A stretch of DNA of 64,000 bases, from positions 248,001-312,000 of the forward strand of contig NZ_FOLP01000004.1 of assembly GCF_900112425.1 (NCBI RefSeq). The letters are read 5' to 3'. The translations under genes and the position numbers were made by a program. Below the pieces are notes generated by a model. It had not been told where the DNA came from. It made no database searches and worked only from the letters and a program-made list of their open reading frames with translations. Shown piece after piece: positions 1 to 8,192 of the stretch. Each line of letters starts with the position of its first letter. Positions within the stretch are counted from its first letter, which is position 1. This DNA comes from Variovorax sp. OK212. GTDB taxonomy: Bacteria; Pseudomonadota; Gammaproteobacteria; Burkholderiales; Burkholderiaceae_C.

Positions 1-118
1 AGTGCGCTGTGGCGCGAAACTGACCGATCACCGAATTACGTGCACGGGAGACAAAGCTCACAGACACGTGGGCCGGATTATCCAGTGCGAATTGAAAAAA
101 TTGTGGGAAATTCGTGTG

Positions 119-355
119 TTATTGAGAAACACCTTGTCCCGCCGGGCGGTTTCGCAACGGTTTGAGCAGATCCGAGAGCCCGTTGTGGTCTATTTCATGC
201 ATCAGCTCGAGCAGTCGGCCGATTTCTCCTGAGGGAAAACCCTCGCGTGCGAACCAGGTCAGGTAATTTCCGGGCAAATCGGCAATCAGCGTTCCCTTGT
301 GCTTGCCAAAAGGCATCTGGAGCGTCACCAGGCGTTGCAGGTCTTCGGGTTTCAT
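119..355 (-). CDS. DUF3820 family protein
   Basis: Small protein of 78 residues. The central segment MPFGKHKGTLIADLP followed by YLTWFAREGFP is the hallmark of DUF3820, a short family sometimes labelled as a quorum-sensing-regulated virulence factor, although its biochemical role is not established. No signal peptide or membrane segment is visible, so it is probably cytoplasmic. It ends 118 bp from the window edge and starts only 7 bp after the stop of the SUI1-like gene on the same strand, so the two are probably co-transcribed. The first 118 bp of the window hold no convincing gene. Confidence 0.85.
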   Translation of the reverse strand: MKPEDLQRLVTLQMPFGKHKGTLIADLPGNYLTWFAREGFPSGEIGRLLELMHEIDHNGLSDLLKPLRNRPAGQGVSQ

Positions 356-362
356 CGCGCGC

Positions 363-743
363 TCAGCCTCCCGCCCGCTTGACCGTGTGGCCCTGCTTCA
401 CCAGGGCGGCGATTACCGTTTCGCGGTGGTCGCCCTGGATCTCGATCACGCCGTCCTTCACCGTGCCGCCCGAGCCGCAGGCCGTTTTCAGCTGCTTGCC
501 GAGCGCCACGAGGCCCTCCGCGTCAAGCGCAACGCCCTTCACCACGGTCACGCCCTTGCCTTTGCGTCCCTTGGTCTCGTGCGATACGCGGACAATGCCG
601 TCGGTGGCGGGCATGCGCGCCTCGAGTTCCTTGCAGCGGCACTGGGCCACGGGCTCGCCGCAGCCGGGGCACATGCGCCCGCCCGCCTCGGTGGAATAGA
701 CCAGGGTGCTGCCCGCCTGATTGCGCTGTTTCATCGTCGACAT
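363..743 (-). CDS. SUI1/YciH-like translation initiation factor homologue
   Basis: Protein of 126 residues with a SUI1 fold in its C-terminal two thirds (GKGVTVVKGVALDAEG and VIEIQGDHRETVIAALVKQGH are typical of bacterial YciH). The N-terminal part carries a CPGCGEPVAQCRC cluster that could bind zinc. The eukaryotic relative eIF1 controls start-codon selection; the bacterial role is less clear. The ATG at 743 is used; a second ATG at 734 is possible and neither has a strong ribosome site. It diverges from the helicase gene across 55 bp and lies just upstream of the DUF3820 gene. Confidence 0.9.
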   Translation of the reverse strand: MSTMKQRNQAGSTLVYSTEAGGRMCPGCGEPVAQCRCKELEARMPATDGIVRVSHETKGRKGKGVTVVKGVALDAEGLVALGKQLKTACGSGGTVKDGVIEIQGDHRETVIAALVKQGHTVKRAGG

Positions 744-798
744 TCGTTGCGTCTTTCTTTTCCTTCTTCGACCCGGGTTCTTCTCTCTGTCTGCTCAC

Positions 799-2085
799 AT
801 GCCATTCGATTCACTGGGCCTGGTGCCCGCGCTCGTGCACGCTGCCGCCGAAAGCGGCTATGCCGCGCCGACCGCCATCCAGGCCGCGGCCATCCCCGCG
901 ATTCTGCAAGGTCGCGACGTGCGGGGCTCGGCGCAGACCGGTTCCGGCAAGACCGCCGCATTTTCCCTGCCGCTGCTGCAGCGCCTGGCGGCCGAGCCCG
1001 CGCAGGGCTCGCGCCGCGTGCGCGCGCTGGTGCTGGTGCCCACGCGTGAACTCGCGGCCCAGGTCGGCGAGACCATGCGCAGCCTGGCGCAGCACCTGCC
1101 CGAGCGCCTGAAGATCGTCGTCGCCTTCGGCGGCGTGTCGATCAACCCGCAGATGATGAGCCTGCGCGGCGGCGCCGACATCGTGGTTGCCACGCCCGGC
1201 CGCCTGCTCGACCTGGCCGACCACAATGCGCTCAAGCTCAACGCCGTGTCGACGCTGGTGCTCGACGAGGCCGACCGCCTGTTCGACCTGGGCTTTGCCG
1301 AAGAGCTCGGCCGCATCCTCGCGCTGCTGCCCGCGCAGCGCCAGAACCTGCTGTTCTCCGCCACCTTCCCGCCCGCCATCCAGGCGCTGGCCGACGGCAT
1401 GCTGCGCGAACCCGGTGTGATCGACGTGCAGGGCGAGCCGGGCACCGAGCCGAACATCGTGCAGCGCGTGATCGAGGTCGACCCGGTGCGCCGCACGCAG
1501 CTGCTGCGCCACCTGCTCAAGCAGCACGAAGGCGAATGGGACCGCGTGCTGGTCTTCGTCGCCACGCAGCACGCGGCGCAGACCGTGGCCGAGAAGCTCT
1601 ACAAGAACGGCATCTACGCCGTGCCCTTCCACGGCGACATTGCACAGGGCACGCGCACCAACATCCTGTCGGACTTCAAGCAGAGCCGCTGGGACGTGGT
1701 GATTGCCACCGACCTCGCGGCGCGCGGCATCGACATCGCGCAGCTGCCGGTGGTCATCAACTACGACCTGCCGCGTTCGCCGACCGACTACATCCACCGC
1801 ATCGGCCGCACCGGCCGCGCGGGAGAAAGCGGCCTGGCCATCAGCTTCGTGAGCGCCTCGACCGAGGCGCACTTCCGCCTGATCGAGAAGCGCCAGGGCC
1901 TGAGCCTGCCGCGCGAGCGTGTCGAGGGCTTCGAGCCGACCGAGGTGGCGCCGCCGGTGGTGGACGCGTCGGGCACGGGTGGCGTGAAGGGCGCGCGGCC
2001 GAGCAAGAAGGACAAGCTGCGCGCCGCGGCGAAGGCCGCGCAAGAGCAAGAAGGGCGCGAAGGCGGCAACGACGCCGAGCGCTGA
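799..2085 (+). CDS. DEAD-box ATP-dependent RNA helicase (RhlE type)
   Basis: Protein of 428 residues from the ATG at 799. All helicase motifs are in order: Q motif (TAIQAAAIPAI), motif I AQTGSGKT, Ia PTRELA, Ib TPGRLLD, II DEAD, III SAT, then in the second RecA domain ATDLAARGIDI (V) and HRIGRTGRAG (VI). The tail after about residue 390 is short and lysine-rich (KKDKLRAAAKAA), as in RhlE-like helicases that use a basic tail for RNA contact. The family remodels structured RNA, for example in ribosome assembly or RNA decay. The frame stays open 78 bp further upstream, but the family start is at MPFDSLGL. Confidence 0.95.
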   Translation: MPFDSLGLVPALVHAAAESGYAAPTAIQAAAIPAILQGRDVRGSAQTGSGKTAAFSLPLLQRLAAEPAQGSRRVRALVLVPTRELAAQVGETMRSLAQHLPERLKIVVAFGGVSINPQMMSLRGGADIVVATPGRLLDLADHNALKLNAVSTLVLDEADRLFDLGFAEELGRILALLPAQRQNLLFSATFPPAIQALADGMLREPGVIDVQGEPGTEPNIVQRVIEVDPVRRTQLLRHLLKQHEGEWDRVLVFVATQHAAQTVAEKLYKNGIYAVPFHGDIAQGTRTNILSDFKQSRWDVVIATDLAARGIDIAQLPVVINYDLPRSPTDYIHRIGRTGRAGESGLAISFVSASTEAHFRLIEKRQGLSLPRERVEGFEPTEVAPPVVDASGTGGVKGARPSKKDKLRAAAKAAQEQEGREGGNDAER

Positions 2086-2140
2086 GCGCCGCCGCGGTCA
2101 TGCGGCTAGGAACGAGGCGAGGCCGTCGGGTGCCTCACCC

Positions 2141-2167
2141 GATCGCCCCGATCGCCCCGATCGCCCC
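2141..2167. repeat. 9-bp tandem repeat, three copies
   Basis: Three exact copies of GATCGCCCC run head to tail, followed by a partial fourth (GATCA). The array sits in the 84-bp gap between the convergent helicase and membrane-protein genes, ending 2 bp before the latter's stop. Copy number could vary between strains. Confidence 0.9.
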
Positions 2168-2169
2168 GA

Positions 2170-2502
2170 TCACTCGTGAACCAATTGCCGGTAGCGCCAG
2201 ACGCCCCAGATCGCGCCCACTGCGATCCCGATGCCCACGCTCCAGCCCGCTGGCACGCCGAATCCGAAAGACAGGACGAGCATCAATGCGGCGCTCACCA
2301 GTGCGATGAGCACGAGCGTGACGAAATCGAAGCGCGCAACCTCCAGGGTGTCCTCGGTGACGCTGCGGCCTTGGCGGCCATGCGTGCGGCGCAGCCTCCG
2401 GAACAGGAAGACATCGGCAATGAATTCGAAGAGTCCGATGAAAAGATCGGCCAGGATGCTCCACATCGGGGTGCTCCATTTCGCGGTGACACCCTGGACC
2501 AT
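2170..2502 (-). CDS. Small integral membrane protein of unknown function
   Basis: Protein of 110 residues. An N-terminal hydrophobic segment (about residues 14-35) is followed by a basic stretch (RRLRRTHGRQGR) and then two closely spaced membrane segments (about 60-80 and 84-100). I do not recognise a named family. The basic loop predicts a cytoplasmic position by the positive-inside rule. It is convergent with the helicase gene and lies downstream of the M20 dipeptidase gene on the same strand, separated by 146 bp. Confidence 0.7.
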   Translation of the reverse strand: MVQGVTAKWSTPMWSILADLFIGLFEFIADVFLFRRLRRTHGRQGRSVTEDTLEVARFDFVTLVLIALVSAALMLVLSFGFGVPAGWSVGIGIAVGAIWGVWRYRQLVHE

Positions 2503-2562
2503 TGCTTTTCTCTCCTGAGGGTCCGGCGAGGGTGGGACGGCGGATCACGGCGGGATGTTACT

Positions 2563-2579
2563 GCCCTCCGGAGGAGGGC
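2563..2579. repeat. Short perfect hairpin
   Basis: GCCCTCC-GGA-GGAGGGC forms a 7-bp perfect stem with a 3-nt loop, about 70 bp beyond the stop of the M20 gene. No T-run follows on either strand, so an intrinsic terminator role is uncertain. Confidence 0.4.
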
Positions 2580-2648
2580 GAAGGGCCAAGGCGAAGGACG
2601 AGGGCCGAGCCATCGACCTCGGCCGAGATCCCCGCCATGTCGCCGCCG

Positions 2649-4049
2649 CTACGCCGCATGGAACGACGCCGGCGAATGCGTCGCCAGTTCCGCCAGCAGC
2701 AGTGTCCACGCCCGCGTGCCTTCCCCGATCGACTGCAGCCTGAAGAACTCGTTGGGCGCGTGCACGTCTTCGTCGGGCAGGTTGAAGCCGAACATCAGCG
2801 TGTCGATGCCCAGCATCTCCTTGAAGATCGACGTGACCGGCACGCTCGCGCCAAGCCGTACGTGGATGGGCCGGCGGCCCGTTTCGCGCTCGAGCACCGC
2901 CTCGGCCGCGCGCACCAGCGGATGGCCGGGGGCCAGTGTGGAGGCGGGCGAGCCGTCGTTCATGGCCACCACGTCGAGCGTGCAGCCCGCGGGGCAATGG
3001 GCCTGCAGGTGGCGCAGCACGGCGCGGACTACGGCGCGCGGGTCTTGCCCCTCGACCACGCGCGGAGTGAGCTTGACCTGCGCCTCGCACGGCACGATGG
3101 TCTTGCCGCCGCCACCGGTGTAGCCGCCCCACAGGCCGTTGACGTCGAGCGCGGGCCGCAGCGTGACACGTTCGCGCGCGCTGTAGCCGGACTCGCCGTG
3201 CGCGCTGCCGCCCACGTCCGAGAAGAACGCCGCCTCGTCGTACGGAAACGCCGCGGTGTCGGCGCGCTGCCGTTCGGTGGGCGGCACGGCGCCGTCATGG
3301 AAACCGTCGACCGCCACGCCGCCGTCGGCATGGTGCAGCGAGGCCACGAGCCGCGCCATGTCGTGCAGCGCGTTGCGCACGCTGCCGCCGTAGCGGCCCG
3401 AATGCAGGTCCTTGTGCGCGGTGCGCAGCCGCACTTCGAGCTGCGCGTTGCCGCGGGCGCCGGTGTTGAGCGTCGGCACGCTCGCACTGGCGCGGCCGCC
3501 GTCGGCCGACAGCACCGCGTCGGCCTGCAGCAGCGCGCGGTGGCGCTCGACGATGATGCGCAGCGACGGGCTGCCCGTTTCTTCCTCGCCCTCGAGAAAC
3601 ACCTTGATGTTCACGGGGCACGCGCCCTGCACCGCGAGGAACGACGCGATCACCTCGAGCGCGATGGTGGTCGAGCCTTTCACGTCCGACGTGCCGCGCC
3701 CGTAGAGCCGGCCGTCCACCTCGGTCGGCTCGAACGGCGGTGTGCGCCATTGCTCGACGGGGTCGGCGGGCTGCACGTCGTAGTGGCCGTAGACCATCAG
3801 CGTGGGCCGGCCCGGCGCGCCGTTCCATTCGCCGTACACGGCGGGCTCGCCGCCGCCGTCGAGCAGGCGCACGCCGGCCAGGCCGATCTGTTCCATCCGC
3901 TCCAGCAGAAAGCGCCGCGCCTCGCGCATGCCCGGCGCAAAGGCCGGGTCGGCGCTCACGCTGGGAATGCGCAGGAAGGCCTTGAGCCAGTCCACGATCT
4001 CGGGCTCGCGGGCGCGAAGGTGGTCGATGACGGGGTGTGGTTCGTTCAT
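2649..4049 (-). CDS. M20 family metallopeptidase (dipeptidase)
   Basis: Protein of 466 residues from the ATG at 4049. It belongs to the M20 dipeptidase subgroup: first metal region GHYDVQPADP (about residues 88-97), bridging Asp in GRGTSDVKGS (about 118-126), catalytic glutamates in LEGEEETGS (about 152-160), and the dimerisation (lid) domain in between. These enzymes use two zinc ions to cleave dipeptides or N-acyl amino acids in the cytoplasm. An in-frame ATG at 4094, 6 bp after the esterase stop, would add 15 Ser-rich residues; the shorter form fits the family better. Last gene of a probable operon with the carboxylesterase and Bug receptor. Confidence 0.88.
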   Translation of the reverse strand: MNEPHPVIDHLRAREPEIVDWLKAFLRIPSVSADPAFAPGMREARRFLLERMEQIGLAGVRLLDGGGEPAVYGEWNGAPGRPTLMVYGHYDVQPADPVEQWRTPPFEPTEVDGRLYGRGTSDVKGSTTIALEVIASFLAVQGACPVNIKVFLEGEEETGSPSLRIIVERHRALLQADAVLSADGGRASASVPTLNTGARGNAQLEVRLRTAHKDLHSGRYGGSVRNALHDMARLVASLHHADGGVAVDGFHDGAVPPTERQRADTAAFPYDEAAFFSDVGGSAHGESGYSARERVTLRPALDVNGLWGGYTGGGGKTIVPCEAQVKLTPRVVEGQDPRAVVRAVLRHLQAHCPAGCTLDVVAMNDGSPASTLAPGHPLVRAAEAVLERETGRRPIHVRLGASVPVTSIFKEMLGIDTLMFGFNLPDEDVHAPNEFFRLQSIGEGTRAWTLLLAELATHSPASFHAA

Positions 4050-4099
4050 GAGCGTGCGTGTGGAGGAGGCAGAGCTTGCAAAAGGGGTGTTCATGGCCG

Positions 4100-5800
4100 T
4101 CAGTACAGGGGCGGGAACACGCCCGGCCCCCACAGCGTGTCGCACTTGTGCGTGTGCTCGAACACGTTGCTCGACGTCTTGACGGCGGGGTAGCTGAAGT
4201 CGATCAGCGCGCGGTCCGCCGGTCCCATGAAGCGCGGCCAGCGCGTCGTGAGGTTGCGCGCGTCGCTGTTCGAGTCGCTGTTCGGGTCGCCGTTCTTCGC
4301 GAAGTTGAGCAGGTACGCCACCATCTGCGCCGACAGCGCCTTGCGCTGCGCGGTGGTGGCGGCGTCGGGCGTGGCGCGTCCGGGGTCGAAGTACGGATAG
4401 CCGGGCAGCGCGTCGACCGTGCCGGTGAGGTAGTAGCTGTCCATGCCGTGCGCCGTGCCGTAGTAGAAACCCACCGGCTTCGGCGACGGCAACGACAGCT
4501 GCGGGTCGGTCATTTCCCAGCCGTACACCGGTACCCAGGCCGCGAGCGCATCGCGCCGCGCGCTGTTGCCGCAGGCGTACATCGCATCGCCCATGGCCCG
4601 TGCCACGCCCTGTGCCGGCACCGCGTAGTCGCCGATCGGGTAGGCCGCCTCGATGGCCGTGGTGTCGTAGCCGGCCGGCGCCAGGCCGCGCAGGTACAGA
4701 GGGTAGTAGCCGGCGCTGAGCTTGGTGTCGACGAACAGCGTGCCTTCGTCGAACACGCCGCCGATCATCACGGGCACCTGGTTGAAGTTGCCGGTCGCGA
4801 AGGCGCGCGCCGGCACCTGCGTGAGGACCTGCGCGTCCACCGTGGGCCGCCATTTCAGGCCGCCCTGCGCGAGCAGCGCCGACACGGGCAGGGCACGCAG
4901 GCAGGCGACGACGTCGGCCGCGGCACGCTTGTCGCAGCCGAGGTTCTTCACCGCGGTGTCGCCCACGGCCAGCGAGGTGTCCACGCTCGGGTTGGAGTAC
5001 TCGGCCGCGCCGCCGCTTTGCATCACCGCGCGATGGAACAGGCCCTTGGCCTTGGGCGACTGCAGCAGCGAGAAACTCTGCGTTGCGCCGGCCGAGGTGC
5101 CCCACAGCGTGACGTTGCCCGCGTCGCCGCCGAAGGCCGCGATGTTCTTCTGCACCCAGCCGAGTGCCGCCAGCTGGTCCATCACCGCGAAGTTGCCGAG
5201 GCTGCCGTCCTTGTTGGCCGCGCGCAGCGCCTGGTTCGCGAGGTAGCCGAGCGCGCCCAGCCGGTAGTTCAGGCTGACCACCACCACGCCGCGGCTGGCC
5301 AGCGGGCTGGGGCCCATCTCGCCCGAGCCCAGCGTGAAGGCGCCGCCGTGGATGTAGAAGACCACCGGCAACTGGTCGCCGGGCTTCGTGCCCGCCGGCT
5401 TCCACACGTTCAGGTGGAGGCAGTCTTCGGCGATCGGCGCGGCCACCGCGCCGGGCGCCTGCGGGCAGGCGTTGCCGAAGGCCGTGGCCTGCAACGTGGC
5501 GGTGTGCGCGGCCGGCGGCTGGGGCGGTGCCCATCGCAGATCGCCCACCGGCGGCTGCGCGTAGGGGATGCCGAGGAAGGCCACCGTGTCCGTACTGGCG
5601 GTGCCCGCCACCTTTCCTTCGGCGGTCACCGCGACCGTGAGGTCTTGCGCTGCGGGGGGCGCTGCCGGTGCCGGTGCGGTTGGCGGCGGCGCGATGCCGC
5701 CGAACCCCGCGCCACCACCACTGCCACCGCCGCCGCAAGCGGAGAGCGACAGCGCGAACGCCAGTGGCAGTGCCAGGCCGTGGATGTGTCTCGTCTTCAT
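4100..5800 (-). CDS. Type-B carboxylesterase/lipase family lipoprotein
   Basis: Protein of 566 residues. The N-terminus is a lipoprotein signal with lipobox LSAC (Cys about residue 22) and a glycine-rich linker, so it is probably anchored in the outer membrane facing the periplasm. The alpha/beta-hydrolase features are an oxyanion HGGAF, nucleophile elbow GTSAGA, an acidic residue near FDEGTLF and a His in GTAHGMD. Substrate is unknown; the family hydrolyses carboxylic esters. It starts 28 bp after the Bug receptor stop and ends 5 bp before an alternative start of the M20 gene. This order suggests extracytoplasmic ester cleavage, uptake of the acid and cytoplasmic hydrolysis. Confidence 0.88.
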   Translation of the reverse strand: MKTRHIHGLALPLAFALSLSACGGGGSGGGAGFGGIAPPPTAPAPAAPPAAQDLTVAVTAEGKVAGTASTDTVAFLGIPYAQPPVGDLRWAPPQPPAAHTATLQATAFGNACPQAPGAVAAPIAEDCLHLNVWKPAGTKPGDQLPVVFYIHGGAFTLGSGEMGPSPLASRGVVVVSLNYRLGALGYLANQALRAANKDGSLGNFAVMDQLAALGWVQKNIAAFGGDAGNVTLWGTSAGATQSFSLLQSPKAKGLFHRAVMQSGGAAEYSNPSVDTSLAVGDTAVKNLGCDKRAAADVVACLRALPVSALLAQGGLKWRPTVDAQVLTQVPARAFATGNFNQVPVMIGGVFDEGTLFVDTKLSAGYYPLYLRGLAPAGYDTTAIEAAYPIGDYAVPAQGVARAMGDAMYACGNSARRDALAAWVPVYGWEMTDPQLSLPSPKPVGFYYGTAHGMDSYYLTGTVDALPGYPYFDPGRATPDAATTAQRKALSAQMVAYLLNFAKNGDPNSDSNSDARNLTTRWPRFMGPADRALIDFSYPAVKTSSNVFEHTHKCDTLWGPGVFPPLY

Positions 5801-5828
5801 GAATGCGTCTCCGGGAATGGAAGGGGTG

Positions 5829-6830
5829 TCAGGGCGACTCGTAGCCGATGGTCTTGACCAGTTCGCGGTAGCGCGCGATCTCGCTCGCGTAGAACTTCTC
5901 GCCCGCCTCCAGGCTCATCGGCTCGAAGACGGTCTTGGCCTGCGACGCCAGTTGCGCGCGCGCATGCGGGTTCTTCAGCGCGGTCGCGATGGCCGCGTTG
6001 AGCCGCTCGGCCACGCTCGCCGGCGTGCCCTTGCGCACCATGTACGAGGTCCAGATGCCGAAGTCGAACTCCTTCATGTCCTTGCTCTGCGCGCTCGTGG
6101 GCAGCGCGTCGAACGGTGCGGGCAGCGGCTTGCCCGGCGAGAGCGAACCGATCAGGCGCAGGCGGCCCTGCTTCACGTAGTCGGCATAGAAGGCCTGGTA
6201 CGGCATGAAGGCGAAGTCGATCTGCCCGCCCAGCAGGTCCTGGATGATCGGTGCGCCGCCCTTGTAGGGCACATGCGTGATGGGCGCGCCGGTGCGCTTG
6301 GTGAAGAGCTCGCCCAGCAGGTGGTACAGCGTGCCCGGGCCCGGTGTGCCGTAGCTCAGCGGGGCGTCCTTGCGCGATCGCGCCAGCGCCACGAACTCGT
6401 CGAGCGAATGCACGGGCAGCTTGCTGTTGACCACCAGCACCAGCGGCGAGGTGGCCACCGGCGCGATCCACTGGAAATCTTCCGGCCTGTAGCGCGTGCT
6501 CCTGTTGACCAGCCCCGACAGGATCAGCTCGTTGGGCGAGCCCTGGAACAGGTAGTGGCCGTCGGCGGGCGCGGCCAGCACCTTGGCCGCGGCGATGGCG
6601 CCGGTCGCCCCGCCGATGTTCTCCACGATGACCGGCCCGCCGAGCGCCTTGCCGAACGGCTCGCTCAAGGCCCGCGCGGTGAAGTCGCTGGCCGCGCCGG
6701 CCGGGTAGGGGACCATCAGCGTGACGACCTTCGAGGGGAATGCAGGCGGCTGCATCTGCGCCTGTGCCGTCGCCGCAGTGCCACAGCCTAGAAAAGCCAG
6801 CGTGCAGAGCCATCGAGCGAACCGTTTCAT
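5829..6830 (-). CDS. Bug/TctC family periplasmic solute receptor
   Basis: Protein of 333 residues with a signal peptide (MKRFARWLCTLAFLGC, cleavage near ATAQAQ). Family signatures are FPSKVVTLMVPYPAGAASD at the start, the PVIVENIGGATG loop, and QGSPNELIL in the ligand cleft. Bug proteins bind small carboxylated solutes for tripartite tricarboxylate transport or sensing; no TctA/TctB membrane genes are adjacent. The ATG at 6830 is preceded by an AGGAA ribosome site, which rejects longer in-frame starts. Divergent from a LysR regulator, the common arrangement for this family. Confidence 0.92.
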   Translation of the reverse strand: MKRFARWLCTLAFLGCGTAATAQAQMQPPAFPSKVVTLMVPYPAGAASDFTARALSEPFGKALGGPVIVENIGGATGAIAAAKVLAAPADGHYLFQGSPNELILSGLVNRSTRYRPEDFQWIAPVATSPLVLVVNSKLPVHSLDEFVALARSRKDAPLSYGTPGPGTLYHLLGELFTKRTGAPITHVPYKGGAPIIQDLLGGQIDFAFMPYQAFYADYVKQGRLRLIGSLSPGKPLPAPFDALPTSAQSKDMKEFDFGIWTSYMVRKGTPASVAERLNAAIATALKNPHARAQLASQAKTVFEPMSLEAGEKFYASEIARYRELVKTIGYESP

Positions 6831-6914
6831 GGGGAATTCCTGCGTCCAGAGTGGGAGTTGCTGGATGCTAGGAATCGGGCTTTCATCCGTCCAATGCATT
6901 GTTTTTGTCATTAC

Positions 6915-6931
6915 CATGAGTTTGTCTCATG
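6915..6931. promoter_or_regulatory. Candidate LysR operator (CATGAG-N5-CTCATG)
   Basis: Perfect inverted repeat with 6-bp arms and a 5-bp spacer in the 124-bp gap between the divergent Bug receptor and LysR genes, 24 bp upstream of the LysR start. Palindrome size and position fit a LysR-type recognition site that would control both genes. No binding data are implied. Confidence 0.5.
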
Positions 6932-6954
6932 CATATGACCACCAACGGCTTCCC

Positions 6955-7884
6955 ATGAACCTGCAACAACTCGACCACCTGCTCGCGCTGGCCGAAACCG
7001 GCTCCTTCAGCCGCGCGTCCGAGAAGGTGCACCTCACCCAACCGGCGCTCAGCCGCAGCATCCAGATGCTCGAACAGGAGCTGGGCATGCCGCTGGTCGA
7101 CCGCATCGGCAAGCGCAACGAGCTCACGCCCTTCGGCGCGATGGTGCTGGCGCGCGCCAAGCGCATCTCGACGGAAACGCACGAGCTCAAGCGTGCCGCC
7201 GCGCTGCTGGCCGACGGGCAGGCCGGCTCCGTGAGGCTGGGGCTCGGCGCGGCGCCCGGCGCGCTGTTCTCGGGGCCGCTGCTGGTCGAGATGCTCAGCC
7301 GCCATCCGCGCGTGGGCCTGCAGCTGCATGGCGGCAGCCCGGAGCTCCAGTTGGCGGCGTTGCGCGCGCGCACGCTCGACGCGCTGGTGCTCACCTACCG
7401 CGCGGTGCCGCCGCGCGAAGACCTGCACATCGACGTGCTGCCGACCATGCGCTCGGGCTTCGTCTGCCGGTGCGGCCATCCGCTGTTGACGCAGCGCCGC
7501 GGCAAGCCGGTGCGCTTCGACGAGCTCACGCGCTTTCCGGTGATCTCGACGATGGTGAGCGACGACGTGGCGCGCAGCCTGGTCGAGCGCTACGGCAGCG
7601 ACGCCAGCCCGCAACGCTGGCTGCAGGTGTCATCGGAGGACATCGGCGCGCTGGTGCAGGCGGTGCGCAACACCGATGCCGTCTTTCTCGGTGTGCTGGC
7701 GGCCACGCGCGCATTGCAGGACAACGGGGAACTGGCTGAGCTGAAGGTGAACCCCGCGGCGGGGCTCAGCGCGCAGTTCGCCTTCGTCACCCTCGAAGGC
7801 CGCACCGAGGCGCCCGCGCTGCAACTGGTGCGGGCGTTCTGCGTCGAACTCGCGCAAGCCGAGGCGGCTCAGTCCACCGCGTAG
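6955..7884 (+). CDS. LysR family transcriptional regulator
   Basis: Protein of 309 residues. The first 60 residues are the winged HTH (LDHLLALAETGSFSRASEKV then LTQPALSRSIQMLEQELG), followed by a periplasmic-binding-like effector domain. The ATG at 6955 starts the canonical MNLQQLDHL; an upstream in-frame ATG at 6916 lies inside the palindromic operator candidate and is less likely. It probably controls the divergent Bug receptor, esterase and peptidase genes in response to a small carboxylate, as is usual for LysR-Bug pairs. Its 3' end overlaps the convergent Dabb gene by 16 bp. Confidence 0.92.
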   Translation: MNLQQLDHLLALAETGSFSRASEKVHLTQPALSRSIQMLEQELGMPLVDRIGKRNELTPFGAMVLARAKRISTETHELKRAAALLADGQAGSVRLGLGAAPGALFSGPLLVEMLSRHPRVGLQLHGGSPELQLAALRARTLDALVLTYRAVPPREDLHIDVLPTMRSGFVCRCGHPLLTQRRGKPVRFDELTRFPVISTMVSDDVARSLVERYGSDASPQRWLQVSSEDIGALVQAVRNTDAVFLGVLAATRALQDNGELAELKVNPAAGLSAQFAFVTLEGRTEAPALQLVRAFCVELAQAEAAQSTA

Positions 7885-8192
7885 TCCACCTGGTGCCGCG
7901 CGATACGCAGGTCACCCAGCTCCTCGCGCACCCGCAGGTGCGCCGGGTGCGTGGCGTAGCCGTCGAGCGAGGCCTGGCTGTCGAACTCGCTGTAGAGCAC
8001 CACGTCGCAGGCATAGCCCACGCGGCTCGAGTCGACGCCCACTTCCAGGTGCAGCAGGCCGGGGATCTGACCGCGCAGCGATTCGAACCGGCGCTTGAGC
8101 AGGTCGCGGGCCCGCGCTTTTTCTTCCGGCGTGTCGCCACGCAGGTCCCACATCACGATGTGCTTGAACATGGCGGCGGCGCGCTCGCTCAT
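7869..8192 (-). CDS. Dabb-domain (stress-responsive A/B barrel) protein
   Basis: Protein of 107 residues. FKHIVMWDLRGDTPEEKARA at the start and the later LEVGVDSSRVGYACDVVLYSEF segment match the Dabb ferredoxin-like barrel, a dimeric fold found in stress proteins and some small cyclases or decarboxylases. The start at 8192 overlaps the upstream YciI stop by ATGA, which favours it over the ATG at 8171. Translational coupling with the YciI-like gene suggests the two work together; the reaction is unknown. Confidence 0.8.
   Translation of the reverse strand: MSERAAAMFKHIVMWDLRGDTPEEKARARDLLKRRFESLRGQIPGLLHLEVGVDSSRVGYACDVVLYSEFDSQASLDGYATHPAHLRVREELGDLRIARHQVDYAVD

Noticed and set aside
2..232. 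A 76-codon plus-strand open frame at the window start
   Set aside because: It overlaps the DUF3820 gene on the other strand, has no ribosome site and no recognisable content.
2649..5738. A 1029-codon open frame on the minus strand spanning the M20 and esterase genes
   Set aside because: Only its last 466 codons look like a protein (M20 peptidase). The upstream part is an Arg/Gly-rich shadow of the esterase gene in another frame, which has its own start, lipobox and catalytic motifs.
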